A stretch of DNA of 64,000 nucleotides from Rhodobacter sp. (GTDB lineage: Bacteria > Pseudomonadota > Alphaproteobacteria > Rhodobacterales > Rhodobacteraceae), in assembly GCA_027484145.1 (NCBI GenBank), contig JAIXUH010000012.1, forward strand, positions 1 to 64,000, given 5' to 3'. Position 1 is the stretch's first letter; each line of letters opens with the position of its first letter. Below, one piece after another: positions 1 to 7,916 of this stretch. The notes beneath the pieces were generated by a model, which saw only the letters and a list, made by a program, of their open reading frames with translations, did no database searches and was not told where the DNA came from. The position numbers and the translations under genes were made by a program.

Positions 1-69
1 CTCGACCACAAGCGCCGTCTTACGCTTGGCCGTCCACCGTTTGATGCTGTCGTCCATCGTCACACTCAT
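1..69 (-). CDS. Partial IS3-type transposase orfA-like protein (N-terminus only)
   Basis: Only 23 residues lie in the window; the gene runs off the left edge. The reading frame starts with an ATG at 69 preceded by a strong AAGGAGAAGG ribosome site. The visible peptide begins MSVTMDDSIKRWTAKRKTAL, which resembles the start of small helix-turn-helix transposase proteins (orfA of IS3-like elements) common in Rhodobacteraceae. The identification rests on this short match to memory and cannot be confirmed here. It suggests an insertion sequence abutting the tRNA-Ser gene. Confidence 0.5.
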   Translation of the reverse strand, partial: MSVTMDDSIKRWTAKRKTALVVE

Positions 70-219
70 CGCTACCTTCTCCTTTGTAGCATAAGCAGAT
101 TTTCACGGGGTCGATACATGCACCCCTAAATCACGTGCAGACAAGCCAAAGACACAAACGGGGTGAGGATGGGGTTTAGAGCCAAAATCCCGAAATCATC
201 TAATGATATCAAGGGCTAT

Positions 220-309
220 TGGCGGACAGAGAGGGATTCGAACCCTCGAGACGGTTCCCCGCCTACACACTTTCCAGGCGTGCGCCTTCGACCACTCGGC
301 CACCTGTCC
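220..309 (-). tRNA. tRNA-Ser (anticodon GGA)
   Basis: The minus strand folds as a 90-nt class II tRNA. The acceptor stem is GGACAGG paired with TCTGTCC (one G-U), followed by discriminator G and an encoded CCA. The anticodon loop CTGGAAA carries GGA, reading UCC/UCU serine codons. There is a long variable arm, and the T arm is GAGGG-TTCGAAT-CCCTC. The long variable arm and the anticodon agree with serine identity. An insertion-sequence fragment lies about 150 bp downstream. Confidence 0.97.
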
Positions 310-320
310 ATGGGCGCTCA

Positions 321-626
321 TTAATCGCGGCTGGCGCAAAGATGCAAGGGGGGATTTCCGGAAATTCCCTTGGCGCGGCGGCCAAGATCGCGGATGGCGC
401 CGATCAGCGTCGGGGCGGCTTTGCGCTCCAGCACGTGGATGTCATGGCAGCGCCGGTCATGCCCCGAACCGTCGACGTGGAAGGCGACGAAATCCCCGAT
501 CTCTACCGGGGTCACCGGATGACGCCATGCCGCAGGACCAAGCGCCATGCCAAGCTCTTGCGAGTCCTCGCACCAGATCACGGCCCGCAAATCCTGCTTG
601 GAATACCAGATGACGACACCCTTCAT
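321..626 (-). CDS. Conserved hypothetical protein, 101 aa
   Basis: A 101-residue soluble protein beginning MKGVVIWYSKQDLRAVIWCE, with a central PVEIGDFVAFHV segment that could form a small beta-barrel. The start is supported by the purine-rich leader GGAAGGGAAAGAAAG directly before ATG. It ends 11 bp before the tRNA-Ser gene and is divergent from the regulator at 844, so it may share the control region at 627-843. I recognise no characterised family; short proteins of this look are annotated as hypothetical in Rhodobacteraceae. Confidence 0.7.
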   Translation of the reverse strand: MKGVVIWYSKQDLRAVIWCEDSQELGMALGPAAWRHPVTPVEIGDFVAFHVDGSGHDRRCHDIHVLERKAAPTLIGAIRDLGRRAKGISGNPPLHLCASRD

Positions 627-733
627 CTTTCTTTCCCTTCCGTATCAAAACTGTGGCCAGATGGCGTATTGTTCACAAGCATCAGTCTAGTCGGACGACC
701 TGCACAGCAAAAGACGATGAAATGTATCAGCTT

Positions 734-779
734 GACGCACTTTAGCGTCAGCACGGGCTGGACATGACGCTAAAGCGCA
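734..779. promoter_or_regulatory. Probable operator cluster: three TGACGC half-sites
   Basis: TGACGC occurs at 734-739 and 766-771 and its complement GCGTCA at 746-751. The first two form a 6-bp inverted repeat with a 6-bp gap. The last two lie in a wider 14-bp inverted repeat (738-751 with 766-779, one mismatch). The cluster sits 65-110 bp before the XRE-type regulator gene and upstream of the divergent small gene. Inference: binding sites of that regulator or another dimeric repressor. Confidence 0.5.
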
Positions 780-843
780 TCAAATAGTATGCGAGACGCG
801 CCCAGAATTGCCCTTTGGCACCCCAAACTTGCCGGATCGCCCG

Positions 844-1641
844 ATGAATGACAGCCCTTCGCCCAATCCTGCCCAGCTCAGAATGATTCTGGGTGACAAT
901 CTGCGTGAGCTTTGCCGCAATGTACCGTCGGTCAGCGAGCTGTGCCGCGAAATTGGCGTGAACCGCACCCAGTTCAACCGCTATCTCTCCGGCACCGCCT
1001 TCCCGCGGCCCGACATTCTGTTCCGCATCTGCCGGCACTTCCGGGTGGATGCGAATATCCTGTTGTTGCCGCTGGACGAAATCCGCCGGATGTCAGAGCG
1101 GCAAGAGCCGGTCGCCTTTGGCTTTCCGACCGAAACGCAGCGCCCCTTTGACCATTATCTGCTGCCCGACGGCATGTATCGCTACTGGCGGCGGTCGTTC
1201 CGGCAACCGGATCGCGCCTATCAGGGCATGGCGCTGATCCGCACCAAGGGCACGGCAAAACTGTGGAAAGGATACGATACCCACGATCTGCCGATCCGCA
1301 GCGGCACCCGGCGCCATGCGCGCAGCAGTTCCTACGAAGGGCACCTGATCCAACAGTTTGACGGTTTCGCCCTGCTGTCGCGCACGCCCTATAACGACCA
1401 GATGAACATGACGTTCTTCGAATATGGTCTGGATGCCCTGCCCGATTATTACAGCGGCATCTCCTTCGTGACGCGGCGCAGATTGCCGGATGCCAACCGC
1501 CTGAGCGCGATCGTGATGCAGCGCCTGCCCAACAAGTTTTCGGCCTGGCTGGCTGCGGGCCGCGCCGCCGGAACCACGGCCTTTGACGCTGTGCCAAAGC
1601 ACGTGCAGGACGCCTTGCTGCGGATGCCCGAACGGCTTTAG
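844..1641 (+). CDS. XRE-family transcriptional regulator
   Basis: A 265-residue protein. The N-terminal third is a Cro/C1-type helix-turn-helix: residues around 10-60 include LRELCRNVPSVSELCREIGV and the recognition segment NRTQFNRYLSGTAFPRPDIL. The remaining 200 residues are a companion domain of no family I recognise, probably ligand sensing. ATG at 844 is chosen over a TTG at 808 because the 12 extra residues are not helix-turn-helix like, but neither start has a good ribosome site. The gene stands alone, divergent from the small gene ending at 321, with a TGACGC repeat cluster upstream suggesting autoregulation. Confidence 0.8.
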   Translation: MNDSPSPNPAQLRMILGDNLRELCRNVPSVSELCREIGVNRTQFNRYLSGTAFPRPDILFRICRHFRVDANILLLPLDEIRRMSERQEPVAFGFPTETQRPFDHYLLPDGMYRYWRRSFRQPDRAYQGMALIRTKGTAKLWKGYDTHDLPIRSGTRRHARSSSYEGHLIQQFDGFALLSRTPYNDQMNMTFFEYGLDALPDYYSGISFVTRRRLPDANRLSAIVMQRLPNKFSAWLAAGRAAGTTAFDAVPKHVQDALLRMPERL

Positions 1642-1681
1642 CGCGGGGCGGCAGGCAAGCCCTGCCCCTCACCGCCATTCG

Positions 1682-2404
1682 TCAATCCAGCAATGTCAGC
1701 ACGACGCGGCGGTTCTGGCGGCCCTTCTTTTCGATCTTCGTCACTTCGACCCCGCCCACTTCGGAGGTGCGGGCCACATGGGTGCCGCCACAGGGTTGCA
1801 GGTCGATCTGCCCCGCGCTGTGACCAATGCGGACAAGCCGTACACGGCCCTGCCCGGTGGGTGGGGCCACGGACATTGTCTTGATCAGGCCGGGGTTGGC
1901 GGCCAAAGCCTCATCCGTGATCCAGTCGTCGGTGACGGGCAAGTCACGCGCCACCAACTCGTTCAGCGCGCGCTGCAAGCGGGCCACATCGGCGGGCGCT
2001 TCGGGCATGTCAAAATCCAACCGCCCGCGCTCGGACCCGATCTGCCCGCCGGTCACCGGCAAGGGGATCACCACCGACAGCAGATGCAGGGCGGTGTGCA
2101 TCCGCATATGGCGGTGACGGCGCACCCAATCCAGTCGGTGCAGCACCGGCGTGCCGCGTGGTGGCATGGCCAGTGGTTCGGCCGGCACCAGCGCCACATG
2201 GCCGCCCTCGACCTTGACGGCGGTGGCAATGGACAACTGGCCGCCGTCCCACGACATCCAGCCCGAATCTCCGGGCTGCCCGCCGCCTGTGGGGTAAAAC
2301 ACGGTGCGGTCCAGAAGGATGCCACCTTCGGGGGTATGGCCCAGCACTGTCGCATTGGCTTCTTGCAGATAGGCGTCGGCACGGAACAGCAGTTCGGTCG
2401 TCAT
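1682..2404 (-). CDS. alaX: Alanyl-tRNA editing protein AlaX
   Basis: A 240-residue free-standing homologue of the AlaRS editing domain. Such proteins hydrolyse Ser-tRNA(Ala), and some Gly-tRNA(Ala), in trans. The zinc/editing motifs are intact: HTALH (H103, H107) and CGGTH (C205, H209). The segment FYPTGGGQPGDSG near residue 36-48 is the conserved N-terminal subdomain motif. The start overlaps the stop of the channel gene by 4 nt (ATGA), so it is translationally coupled as the last gene of cysK-mscS-alaX. The coupling to serine-consuming cysteine synthesis is notable. Confidence 0.92.
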   Translation of the reverse strand: MTTELLFRADAYLQEANATVLGHTPEGGILLDRTVFYPTGGGQPGDSGWMSWDGGQLSIATAVKVEGGHVALVPAEPLAMPPRGTPVLHRLDWVRRHRHMRMHTALHLLSVVIPLPVTGGQIGSERGRLDFDMPEAPADVARLQRALNELVARDLPVTDDWITDEALAANPGLIKTMSVAPPTGQGRVRLVRIGHSAGQIDLQPCGGTHVARTSEVGGVEVTKIEKKGRQNRRVVLTLLD

Positions 2405-5007
2405 GTCTTGTCCTCGGGGTGGGTGCCATAACCGCCGGACAGGCCGGCCTGCGGAACCAGCCCTTCGCCCGGCATCATGTCTGGTCGCATCGGCAGGGCG
2501 GCACCGGGCCCGGCGGCAGGCGATGTCGCCGCTGCCGCCTGCCGGGTTTCACGCAACATGGCCGCAATTTCATTGGCATTGCGGATGGTGATTTCGCTTT
2601 GGGCAAAGGGAATCTCGACCCCTTCGGCGGCAAAGCGTTCCACGATCTGGTGGTTGATCTCGGTCCGTACGGCCAGACTGAAGTTCACGTCACGAATGAT
2701 GACGCGGATTTCGAAGTTCATGGAATCCGGCCCGAACCCCATGAGGGCCACCAAGGGCGGCGGGTTCATCAGGGTCATCGGCTGCGCTTCGGCAATCTCG
2801 CGCAAGATGCGCTCTACCTTGCGGGTATCGGTGCCAAAGGCCACGCCGATGGGAACGATCAGCCGCCCCGACAGGCTGAACCGCGTCCAGTTGGTGACCT
2901 TGCCCGCCACCAGATCAGTGTTGGGCACAATCACATCGGTCCGGTCAAATGTCTGGATCCGGGTCGAGCGGACGGAGATTGACTTCACGATCCCCTGCGC
3001 ACCGCCAACCTCGATCCAGTCGCCTTCGGACACCGGCCGTTCGATCAGCAGAATGATGCCGGACACAAAGTTCGACACGATGTTCTGCATGCCAAAGCCG
3101 ATGCCCAGCGACAGGCCGCCCGCCACGATGGCAAGGCCCGACAGATCGATGCCCGCGCTGTTGATGGCAATCAACGCGGCAATCAGGATGCCAGTATAGC
3201 CGACCCCGGCCGTCAGCGCATTGCGCGCGCCCTGATCCAGACGGGTGCGCGGCAGGATGGTGCCCTTCAGCGCGCCCTGAAACAGCCGCGTGGCCAGCAA
3301 ACCAACCGTAAACAGCACGGCAAAGACCAGAAAGTTCGTGGGCGAAATGCGGGTTTCCCCGAACTGGAACCCTTCCCGCGAGCGGTTCCACAATTCGCTC
3401 AGATCGGCAACCCGCGCCCCCCACAGAAGCGCAAACAGCGGCACAGAGGCCAGAACCAGCGCAAAGCCGATCAGCACCGGCACAAGGGCGTTTTTGCCAT
3501 TATCCTCGGACCGCGTCAGCAGCACGTAAATGTCACGGACCAGCACCTGCACAATGACCAAAAGGCCCAGCAGGCCCAATGACGAGGCTGCCGGATAGAT
3601 CACCGCACTCGCGGCCGCGATATAGCCAAGCCCCCCCAGAACCGGACCCACCACCGCAATGGCGATGGCCCCCCGGCCCAAAAGCCCGACAAGGCGGTTG
3701 CCATAGCTGGCCTCTTCGTCCGCCGCGATTTCACTGGCCGCGTGCAGCTTCAGCAGGCGGCCCATGCGATACAGCAACAGAGCCGCAAGCGCCAAGGTGG
3801 GAAAGCCCAGCACAGAACGCGCCGCTTCGGACAGGGTCTGGTGTTCCAGAATGGCGCCCCGCAGCCCATCCAGCCCCAGAAGCAACCCGTAAAGCGTGGT
3901 CAGAAACCGCCCTTCGGCCCGCCGCTCTACTGACAGGCGCAACAGGTGCAGTTCCTCGCCCTTGGGAAACAGACGCCCGCCCAGCCAGTGGATCGTAAAG
4001 ACCACAAGCCCCAGCACCGGAAGCGTGTCAGCCACGACTGTTCCTGTGATGCCCAGCATCCCGCTCAGCAGCAGCGCCACACTCAGCGCAATCACCCCGA
4101 ATGTGGGAATGACAATCTGCCCCAAGGACAGCACCAATGCCCAGATCCGCAAGCCGCGCACCGATGATTGCTGCATCAGGCGTTGGATCAGCGCTTCGAT
4201 CACATGCCGCCCGCGCCAGATCAGCACCAGCGCCAAGGCCAGCAGCAACACGATGGCCGGAAGGTTATCCACCAACTGCTCCCGCGCGGCGGGTAGGGTG
4301 GTGCGAATGGAAATCTCGCGCACGATCGAGGCGACGCCCGCGCGCATCGCGCCATAGGCCGCAGGCCAGTTCGCCGGGTTGATCGGCGATGGCAGCAGTT
4401 CCAGCAACTCGTCAGTCTGCCGCTCACGCAGGACACGGTCAATTTCGCGGATCAGGCCATCGGCCCGCCGATAGGCCTCCTCGGCGGCAATCCCCGGTGC
4501 CTGCAAACGGTTGAGTTGATCACCCAGTTCGGCGCGCCGCGCCGCAATCTCGACCGCTTCGGTCTGTCCTTCGGCGGGCACAGGCCCCAGCGCGGCAATC
4601 TGCTGGCGCAGGGTGGCGATCCGGGCCGAATTTGTGTTTTGCGCGACCAGAAATGCCTCGCGCCAATCCACCATCTGCGCCCGCAGCAGGTCCAGCGATG
4701 CATCGGTGGTGGTCGGCTCGCCCAAGGCGGTTTCGGTTCGGTTGGCGGTTTCTTCCCACGCCACCAGATCAAGGTCGGCAGGTTGCCCTTCGGCTGACGT
4801 TGGTAGCGCAGCCGTGCCGGGCGCCGTGGTAGCCGGGGGTCGGGCCTGCGCCGGGGGGGGAACGGTGGGTGGCGCAGGCTGCGCGTTTTGTGCGGGCGCG
4901 TCCTGCACAGCCTGTGCCACGCCCGCAACCGGCGCTGCCATCGCCCCCAGACACAGCCCCAGAACAATGCCGCGAAAGGTTGCCAACATGGCAGCCAGCC
5001 GCGTCAT
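2401..5007 (-). CDS. MscS-family mechanosensitive channel with DUF3772-type N-terminus
   Basis: 868 residues. A signal peptide (residues 1-32) is followed by a Pro/Ala-rich and helical periplasmic region (to about 240, DUF3772-like) and then multiple membrane segments between about 245 and 640. The pore helix and MscS beta domain lie near 640-720, including GGLSLGIGFGMQNIVSNF, RPVSEGDWIEVGG and IQTFDRTDVIVPNTDL. This is a large MscK/YbdG-like architecture, which usually releases solutes on osmotic downshift. The start overlaps the cysK stop by 4 nt and the stop overlaps alaX by 4 nt. Confidence 0.9.
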   Translation of the reverse strand: MTRLAAMLATFRGIVLGLCLGAMAAPVAGVAQAVQDAPAQNAQPAPPTVPPPAQARPPATTAPGTAALPTSAEGQPADLDLVAWEETANRTETALGEPTTTDASLDLLRAQMVDWREAFLVAQNTNSARIATLRQQIAALGPVPAEGQTEAVEIAARRAELGDQLNRLQAPGIAAEEAYRRADGLIREIDRVLRERQTDELLELLPSPINPANWPAAYGAMRAGVASIVREISIRTTLPAAREQLVDNLPAIVLLLALALVLIWRGRHVIEALIQRLMQQSSVRGLRIWALVLSLGQIVIPTFGVIALSVALLLSGMLGITGTVVADTLPVLGLVVFTIHWLGGRLFPKGEELHLLRLSVERRAEGRFLTTLYGLLLGLDGLRGAILEHQTLSEAARSVLGFPTLALAALLLYRMGRLLKLHAASEIAADEEASYGNRLVGLLGRGAIAIAVVGPVLGGLGYIAAASAVIYPAASSLGLLGLLVIVQVLVRDIYVLLTRSEDNGKNALVPVLIGFALVLASVPLFALLWGARVADLSELWNRSREGFQFGETRISPTNFLVFAVLFTVGLLATRLFQGALKGTILPRTRLDQGARNALTAGVGYTGILIAALIAINSAGIDLSGLAIVAGGLSLGIGFGMQNIVSNFVSGIILLIERPVSEGDWIEVGGAQGIVKSISVRSTRIQTFDRTDVIVPNTDLVAGKVTNWTRFSLSGRLIVPIGVAFGTDTRKVERILREIAEAQPMTLMNPPPLVALMGFGPDSMNFEIRVIIRDVNFSLAVRTEINHQIVERFAAEGVEIPFAQSEITIRNANEIAAMLRETRQAAAATSPAAGPGAALPMRPDMMPGEGLVPQAGLSGGYGTHPEDKT

Positions 5008-6038
5008 GCGTCCTCAAAAACCGTCGGAATGGCGCGGGGCGCGCGGTCCAGCCAATCTGGCACGGGCAGGCCCTTTTCCTTCAGGAACGCCGGGTTATAG
5101 AGTTTGGATTGATAGCGGTTGCCGTAATCGCACAGAATGGTCACGATCGTCTTGCCCGGCCCCATATCCTTGGCCATCCGCATCGCACCGGCAATGTTGA
5201 TCCCCGATGACCCGCCAAGGCAGATGCCTTCCTCCAGCAGCATCTCGAACACCAAAGGCAAGGCTTCGGCGTCAGAGATGCGATAGCTGAAATCGGGCGT
5301 GAACCCTTCAAGGTTGGCTGTGATCCGCCCCTGCCCGATCCCTTCGGTGATCGAGGTGCCGGGGCTGTCCAGCTTACCGGTGGTATAGAACGCATGCAGC
5401 GCCGCGCCCTCGGGGTCGGCCAGACCGATCTTCACACCTTTGGGCTGCAAGGCCATGCCGACGCCCGCCAAGGTGCCGCCAGACCCCACGGCGCAGATAA
5501 AGCCATCCACCTTGCCGCCGGTCTGATCCCAGATTTCCGGCCCCGTGGTTTCGATATGCGCCAGTCGGTTGGCCACGTTGTCAAACTGGTTGGCCCAGAT
5601 CGCCCCGTTCGGTTCGGTGCGGGCCAAAGCCTCGGCCAGACGGCCCGAATAGCGGACATAGTTGTTGGGGTTCTTGTAAGGCGCTGCGGGCACCTGCACC
5701 AGTTCGGCCCCTGCCAGACGCAGCATGTCCTTCTTTTCCTGACTCTGCGTTTCGGGGATCACGATCACGGTCTTGAATCCCATGCTGGCCCCCACCAGCG
5801 CAAGGCCGATGCCGGTGTTTCCGGCTGTGCCTTCGACAATCGTGCCGCCGGGTTTCAGCAGGCCCTTCGCCACCGCATCACGGATGATATACAGCGCCGC
5901 CCGATCCTTGACCGATTGGCCGGGGTTCAGAAACTCGCATTTGCCCAGAATGGTGCAGCCTGTCTCCTCGGACGCCCGCTTCAACTTGATCAGGGGCGTG
6001 TTTCCGATGGTATCGGCAAGGTCAGAGTGAATCCGCAT
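5004..6038 (-). CDS. cysK: Cysteine synthase (O-acetylserine sulfhydrylase)
   Basis: A 344-residue PLP enzyme of fold type II that makes cysteine from O-acetylserine and sulfide. Motifs are NTPLIKL at residue 13, the PLP lysine K44 in NPGQSVKDRAA, the substrate loop EGTAGNTGIGLA, the phosphate-binding AVGSGGTLAG, and GGSSGINIAG near the C-terminus. Length is slightly above the usual 310-330. It is the first gene of a tightly overlapped operon with the MscS-like channel and alaX. In R. sphaeroides a cysK lies beside trgAB; here trgAB is about 19 kb away. Confidence 0.93.
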   Translation of the reverse strand: MRIHSDLADTIGNTPLIKLKRASEETGCTILGKCEFLNPGQSVKDRAALYIIRDAVAKGLLKPGGTIVEGTAGNTGIGLALVGASMGFKTVIVIPETQSQEKKDMLRLAGAELVQVPAAPYKNPNNYVRYSGRLAEALARTEPNGAIWANQFDNVANRLAHIETTGPEIWDQTGGKVDGFICAVGSGGTLAGVGMALQPKGVKIGLADPEGAALHAFYTTGKLDSPGTSITEGIGQGRITANLEGFTPDFSYRISDAEALPLVFEMLLEEGICLGGSSGINIAGAMRMAKDMGPGKTIVTILCDYGNRYQSKLYNPAFLKEKGLPVPDWLDRAPRAIPTVFEDA

Positions 6039-6157
6039 CAGGCTGTTCCTTCTCGTTCGCCATCAGGTGTAGGCAAACCCTGCGCCGAACTCAAGCGGAC
6101 CTGTCGGTTGGTCTTTCCTACGTCAGTTTTGCTGCGCACACGGCGACCGCGTGGAGG

Positions 6158-7123
6158 TCATGCGCGATACGGGGCCTTTGCCCGGGCATCCGATGGCGTC
6201 ATCTGATACCTCTCCTTGAACCGTCGGTTGAAATAGGAGAGGTCGCCGAAACCTGCCTCCAGCGCAACCGCCGTGATGGACCAGTCCGCAAAGCGCGGAC
6301 TGCCCAGCATGGCGCGTGCTGCATTAAGCCGACGATCCAGCACAAAGCCTGAAAACGTCGTCCCCTCCTCCTCGAACAGCATCTGCACAAAGCGTGGAGA
6401 AACGCCTTGGCGCTGTGCCACCTGTTGCAGCGTCAGCTCGGTATTGCGCAGCAGATCGGCCTTGATCGCCTGCAACCGACCCGCACGCAGGCCCCGCGCT
6501 GCGGCCTGCGCGCGACCCTCTGGAGTGACCCCGATCGCCAGTGCCATAAGGTCATAGACATGCGACGTCACCAGACGACCAAGTTGCGGGTCCAAGGGCT
6601 TGGTCGGCAGGGTCGCCAGATAGGTTTGCAACAACCCAAGCGCGGCCGTCTCCCGGCGCACCAGATGGGCGGCTTTGGATTCGATATTGGGGCTCATCGG
6701 AGCCAGCGCCTTGAAGGGCACCCGGATGGCCACATAATTCATCGCGACAAAATCCAGAACAGCTGCCTCGCGGTAGACCAGCAGCACACCGTCGCCCGGC
6801 CGCGCCACCGTCTGCTGACGACGCTGTTCGATACACAGACCCCCACCGGTATTGATGATCAGGCACACGTCGTCCTCGCCGTCCGCCAGCATCGCGGCCT
6901 GGCGCCGCAAACGCACATCGGCTGTCGATACCATACTGGCGCGGCGCAACCCAGGCAGGCCCTGTACCGAAAGCTCGGCGTCAATCATTTGCCCCGGCTT
7001 TGCTTCGAAGTTGAGCTGCACTTTGCGGTCGAACACCTCTTGCAGGCTCGAAAGTCCCTGCTTTGGAGACAGACCGCGCGTGGTCAGCCGAAAGGATGAT
7101 CCGACTTGAAGTTCTTGCGACAT
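6158..7123 (-). CDS. AraC-family transcriptional regulator
   Basis: 321 residues. The C-terminal 100 hold two helix-turn-helices: LTLQQVAQRQGVSPRFVQML, then WSITAVALEAGFGDLSYFNR followed by the RRFKERYQMTPSDAR consensus. The N-terminal part resembles the AraC-binding-like (cupin_6/domain 35) sensor. ATG at 7123 is chosen; the in-frame extension to 7252 crosses the probable promoter region and is not AraC-like. It is divergent from the secreted cupin gene at 7318 across 194 bp, which makes that gene the likely target. Confidence 0.88.
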   Translation of the reverse strand: MSQELQVGSSFRLTTRGLSPKQGLSSLQEVFDRKVQLNFEAKPGQMIDAELSVQGLPGLRRASMVSTADVRLRRQAAMLADGEDDVCLIINTGGGLCIEQRRQQTVARPGDGVLLVYREAAVLDFVAMNYVAIRVPFKALAPMSPNIESKAAHLVRRETAALGLLQTYLATLPTKPLDPQLGRLVTSHVYDLMALAIGVTPEGRAQAAARGLRAGRLQAIKADLLRNTELTLQQVAQRQGVSPRFVQMLFEEEGTTFSGFVLDRRLNAARAMLGSPRFADWSITAVALEAGFGDLSYFNRRFKERYQMTPSDARAKAPYRA

Positions 7124-7317
7124 GGCGCCTCGCCAAGGGCTGAACACACCATGGGATTTACCATGAAAACGTGTGTGCCGCCAGCGGACAGCATGGGTCA
7201 GATTCGGCTGGCTACTTCGTTCCACGCCGCATTGCGTTGCGCCCGCGTCCAAGACCCTGCCCGCGGAATCGGCCAGACTGCCCGCACGCTCCTTCCTTGG
7301 AACAGCAAAGGATTATC

Positions 7318-7737
7318 ATGAAACACCGCTTTCCCCTCCTCATTGCCGCCACCCTGTGCGCACTTTCGGCCACCATCGGTCGCGCGCAAGACGACTCCCC
7401 CGTACCGACCGCCGCTCCGGCGGACATCCAGCGCACCCTTCTACAAAGCTTTCCGGTCCCCGAGCCCGGTCATCAGACGGTCTTTGTGCGTGTCGATCTC
7501 GCGCCGAATGTGCAGACGGGTCGCCACACCCATCCGGGTCCGGTGGCAGCCTATGTGATGTATGGCAGCATCGAGGTGTTCATCGACGGCGAACCGCCAC
7601 GCCTGTTCCGGGCAGGCGAGTCCTTCATGATGCCCGCAGGTGTCGTGCATGACGAACGGACCGCTGCAACCGGGGCCAAAATTATCGCAAGCTTTGTCGT
7701 CCCCGAAGGCGCACCACTTGCGGTGCCGGTACAGTGA
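7318..7737 (+). CDS. Secreted cupin-domain protein
   Basis: 139 residues. A signal peptide is clear (MKHRFPLLIAATLCALSATI, cleavage near GRAQ-DD). The mature part is a single cupin barrel: motif 1 GRHTHPGPVAAYVMYGSIEV supplies metal histidines, and motif 2 is PAGVVHDERTA. The start at 7318 follows AGGATTATC. It is divergent from the AraC regulator at 7123 and probably controlled by it. A periplasmic metal-binding or small-molecule-handling role is likely, but no substrate can be named. Confidence 0.85.
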   Translation: MKHRFPLLIAATLCALSATIGRAQDDSPVPTAAPADIQRTLLQSFPVPEPGHQTVFVRVDLAPNVQTGRHTHPGPVAAYVMYGSIEVFIDGEPPRLFRAGESFMMPAGVVHDERTAATGAKIIASFVVPEGAPLAVPVQ

Positions 7738-7760
7738 CACCCATCTTGCCCTGATACGCC

Positions 7761-7790
7761 AAAGAAAGGGCCGCCCCGCTGGGGCGGCTC
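7761..7790 (-). terminator. Rho-independent terminator between convergent genes
   Basis: On the minus strand GCCGCCCC (7788-7781) pairs with GGGGCGGC (7777-7770) around a 3-nt loop, and is followed by CCTTTCTTT. The T-run lies on the minus-strand side, so it terminates transcripts of the aminotransferase gene (7917-9308) before they enter the cupin gene. Confidence 0.65.
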
Positions 7791-7812
7791 TCGCAGCCAG
7801 AGCGGACACCAT

Positions 7813-7838
7813 AAAGGTGGGCTCGAAAGGTGGGCTCG
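7813..7838. repeat. Perfect 13-bp tandem duplication
   Basis: AAAGGTGGGCTCG is present twice in immediate succession (7813-7825 and 7826-7838) in the intergenic space between the cupin and aminotransferase genes. It looks like a recent slippage duplication. Confidence 0.8.
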
Positions 7839-7851
7839 GGCGCATCAAAGC

Positions 7852-7891
7852 GAGAGGTCTGAGCCGCAATCAGCAGATGCTCAGACCTCTC
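7852..7891. repeat. Perfect 13-bp inverted repeat, 14-nt loop
   Basis: GAGAGGTCTGAGC (7852-7864) is followed after 14 nt by its exact complement (7879-7891). No T-run follows on either side, so it is not a standard terminator. It lies 26 bp after the aminotransferase stop and would form a very stable mRNA 3-prime hairpin. Confidence 0.75.
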
Positions 7892-7916
7892 AGGCACGTC
7901 GAACGCCAGACACCCC

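Noticed and set aside
2477-3199. Long open frames opposite the channel and cysK genes
   Set aside because: They are antisense shadows in GC-rich DNA; no ribosome site, family motif or plausible composition.
7852-7891. Hairpin as an intrinsic terminator
   Set aside because: No T-run follows on either strand; the terminator is at 7761-7790.
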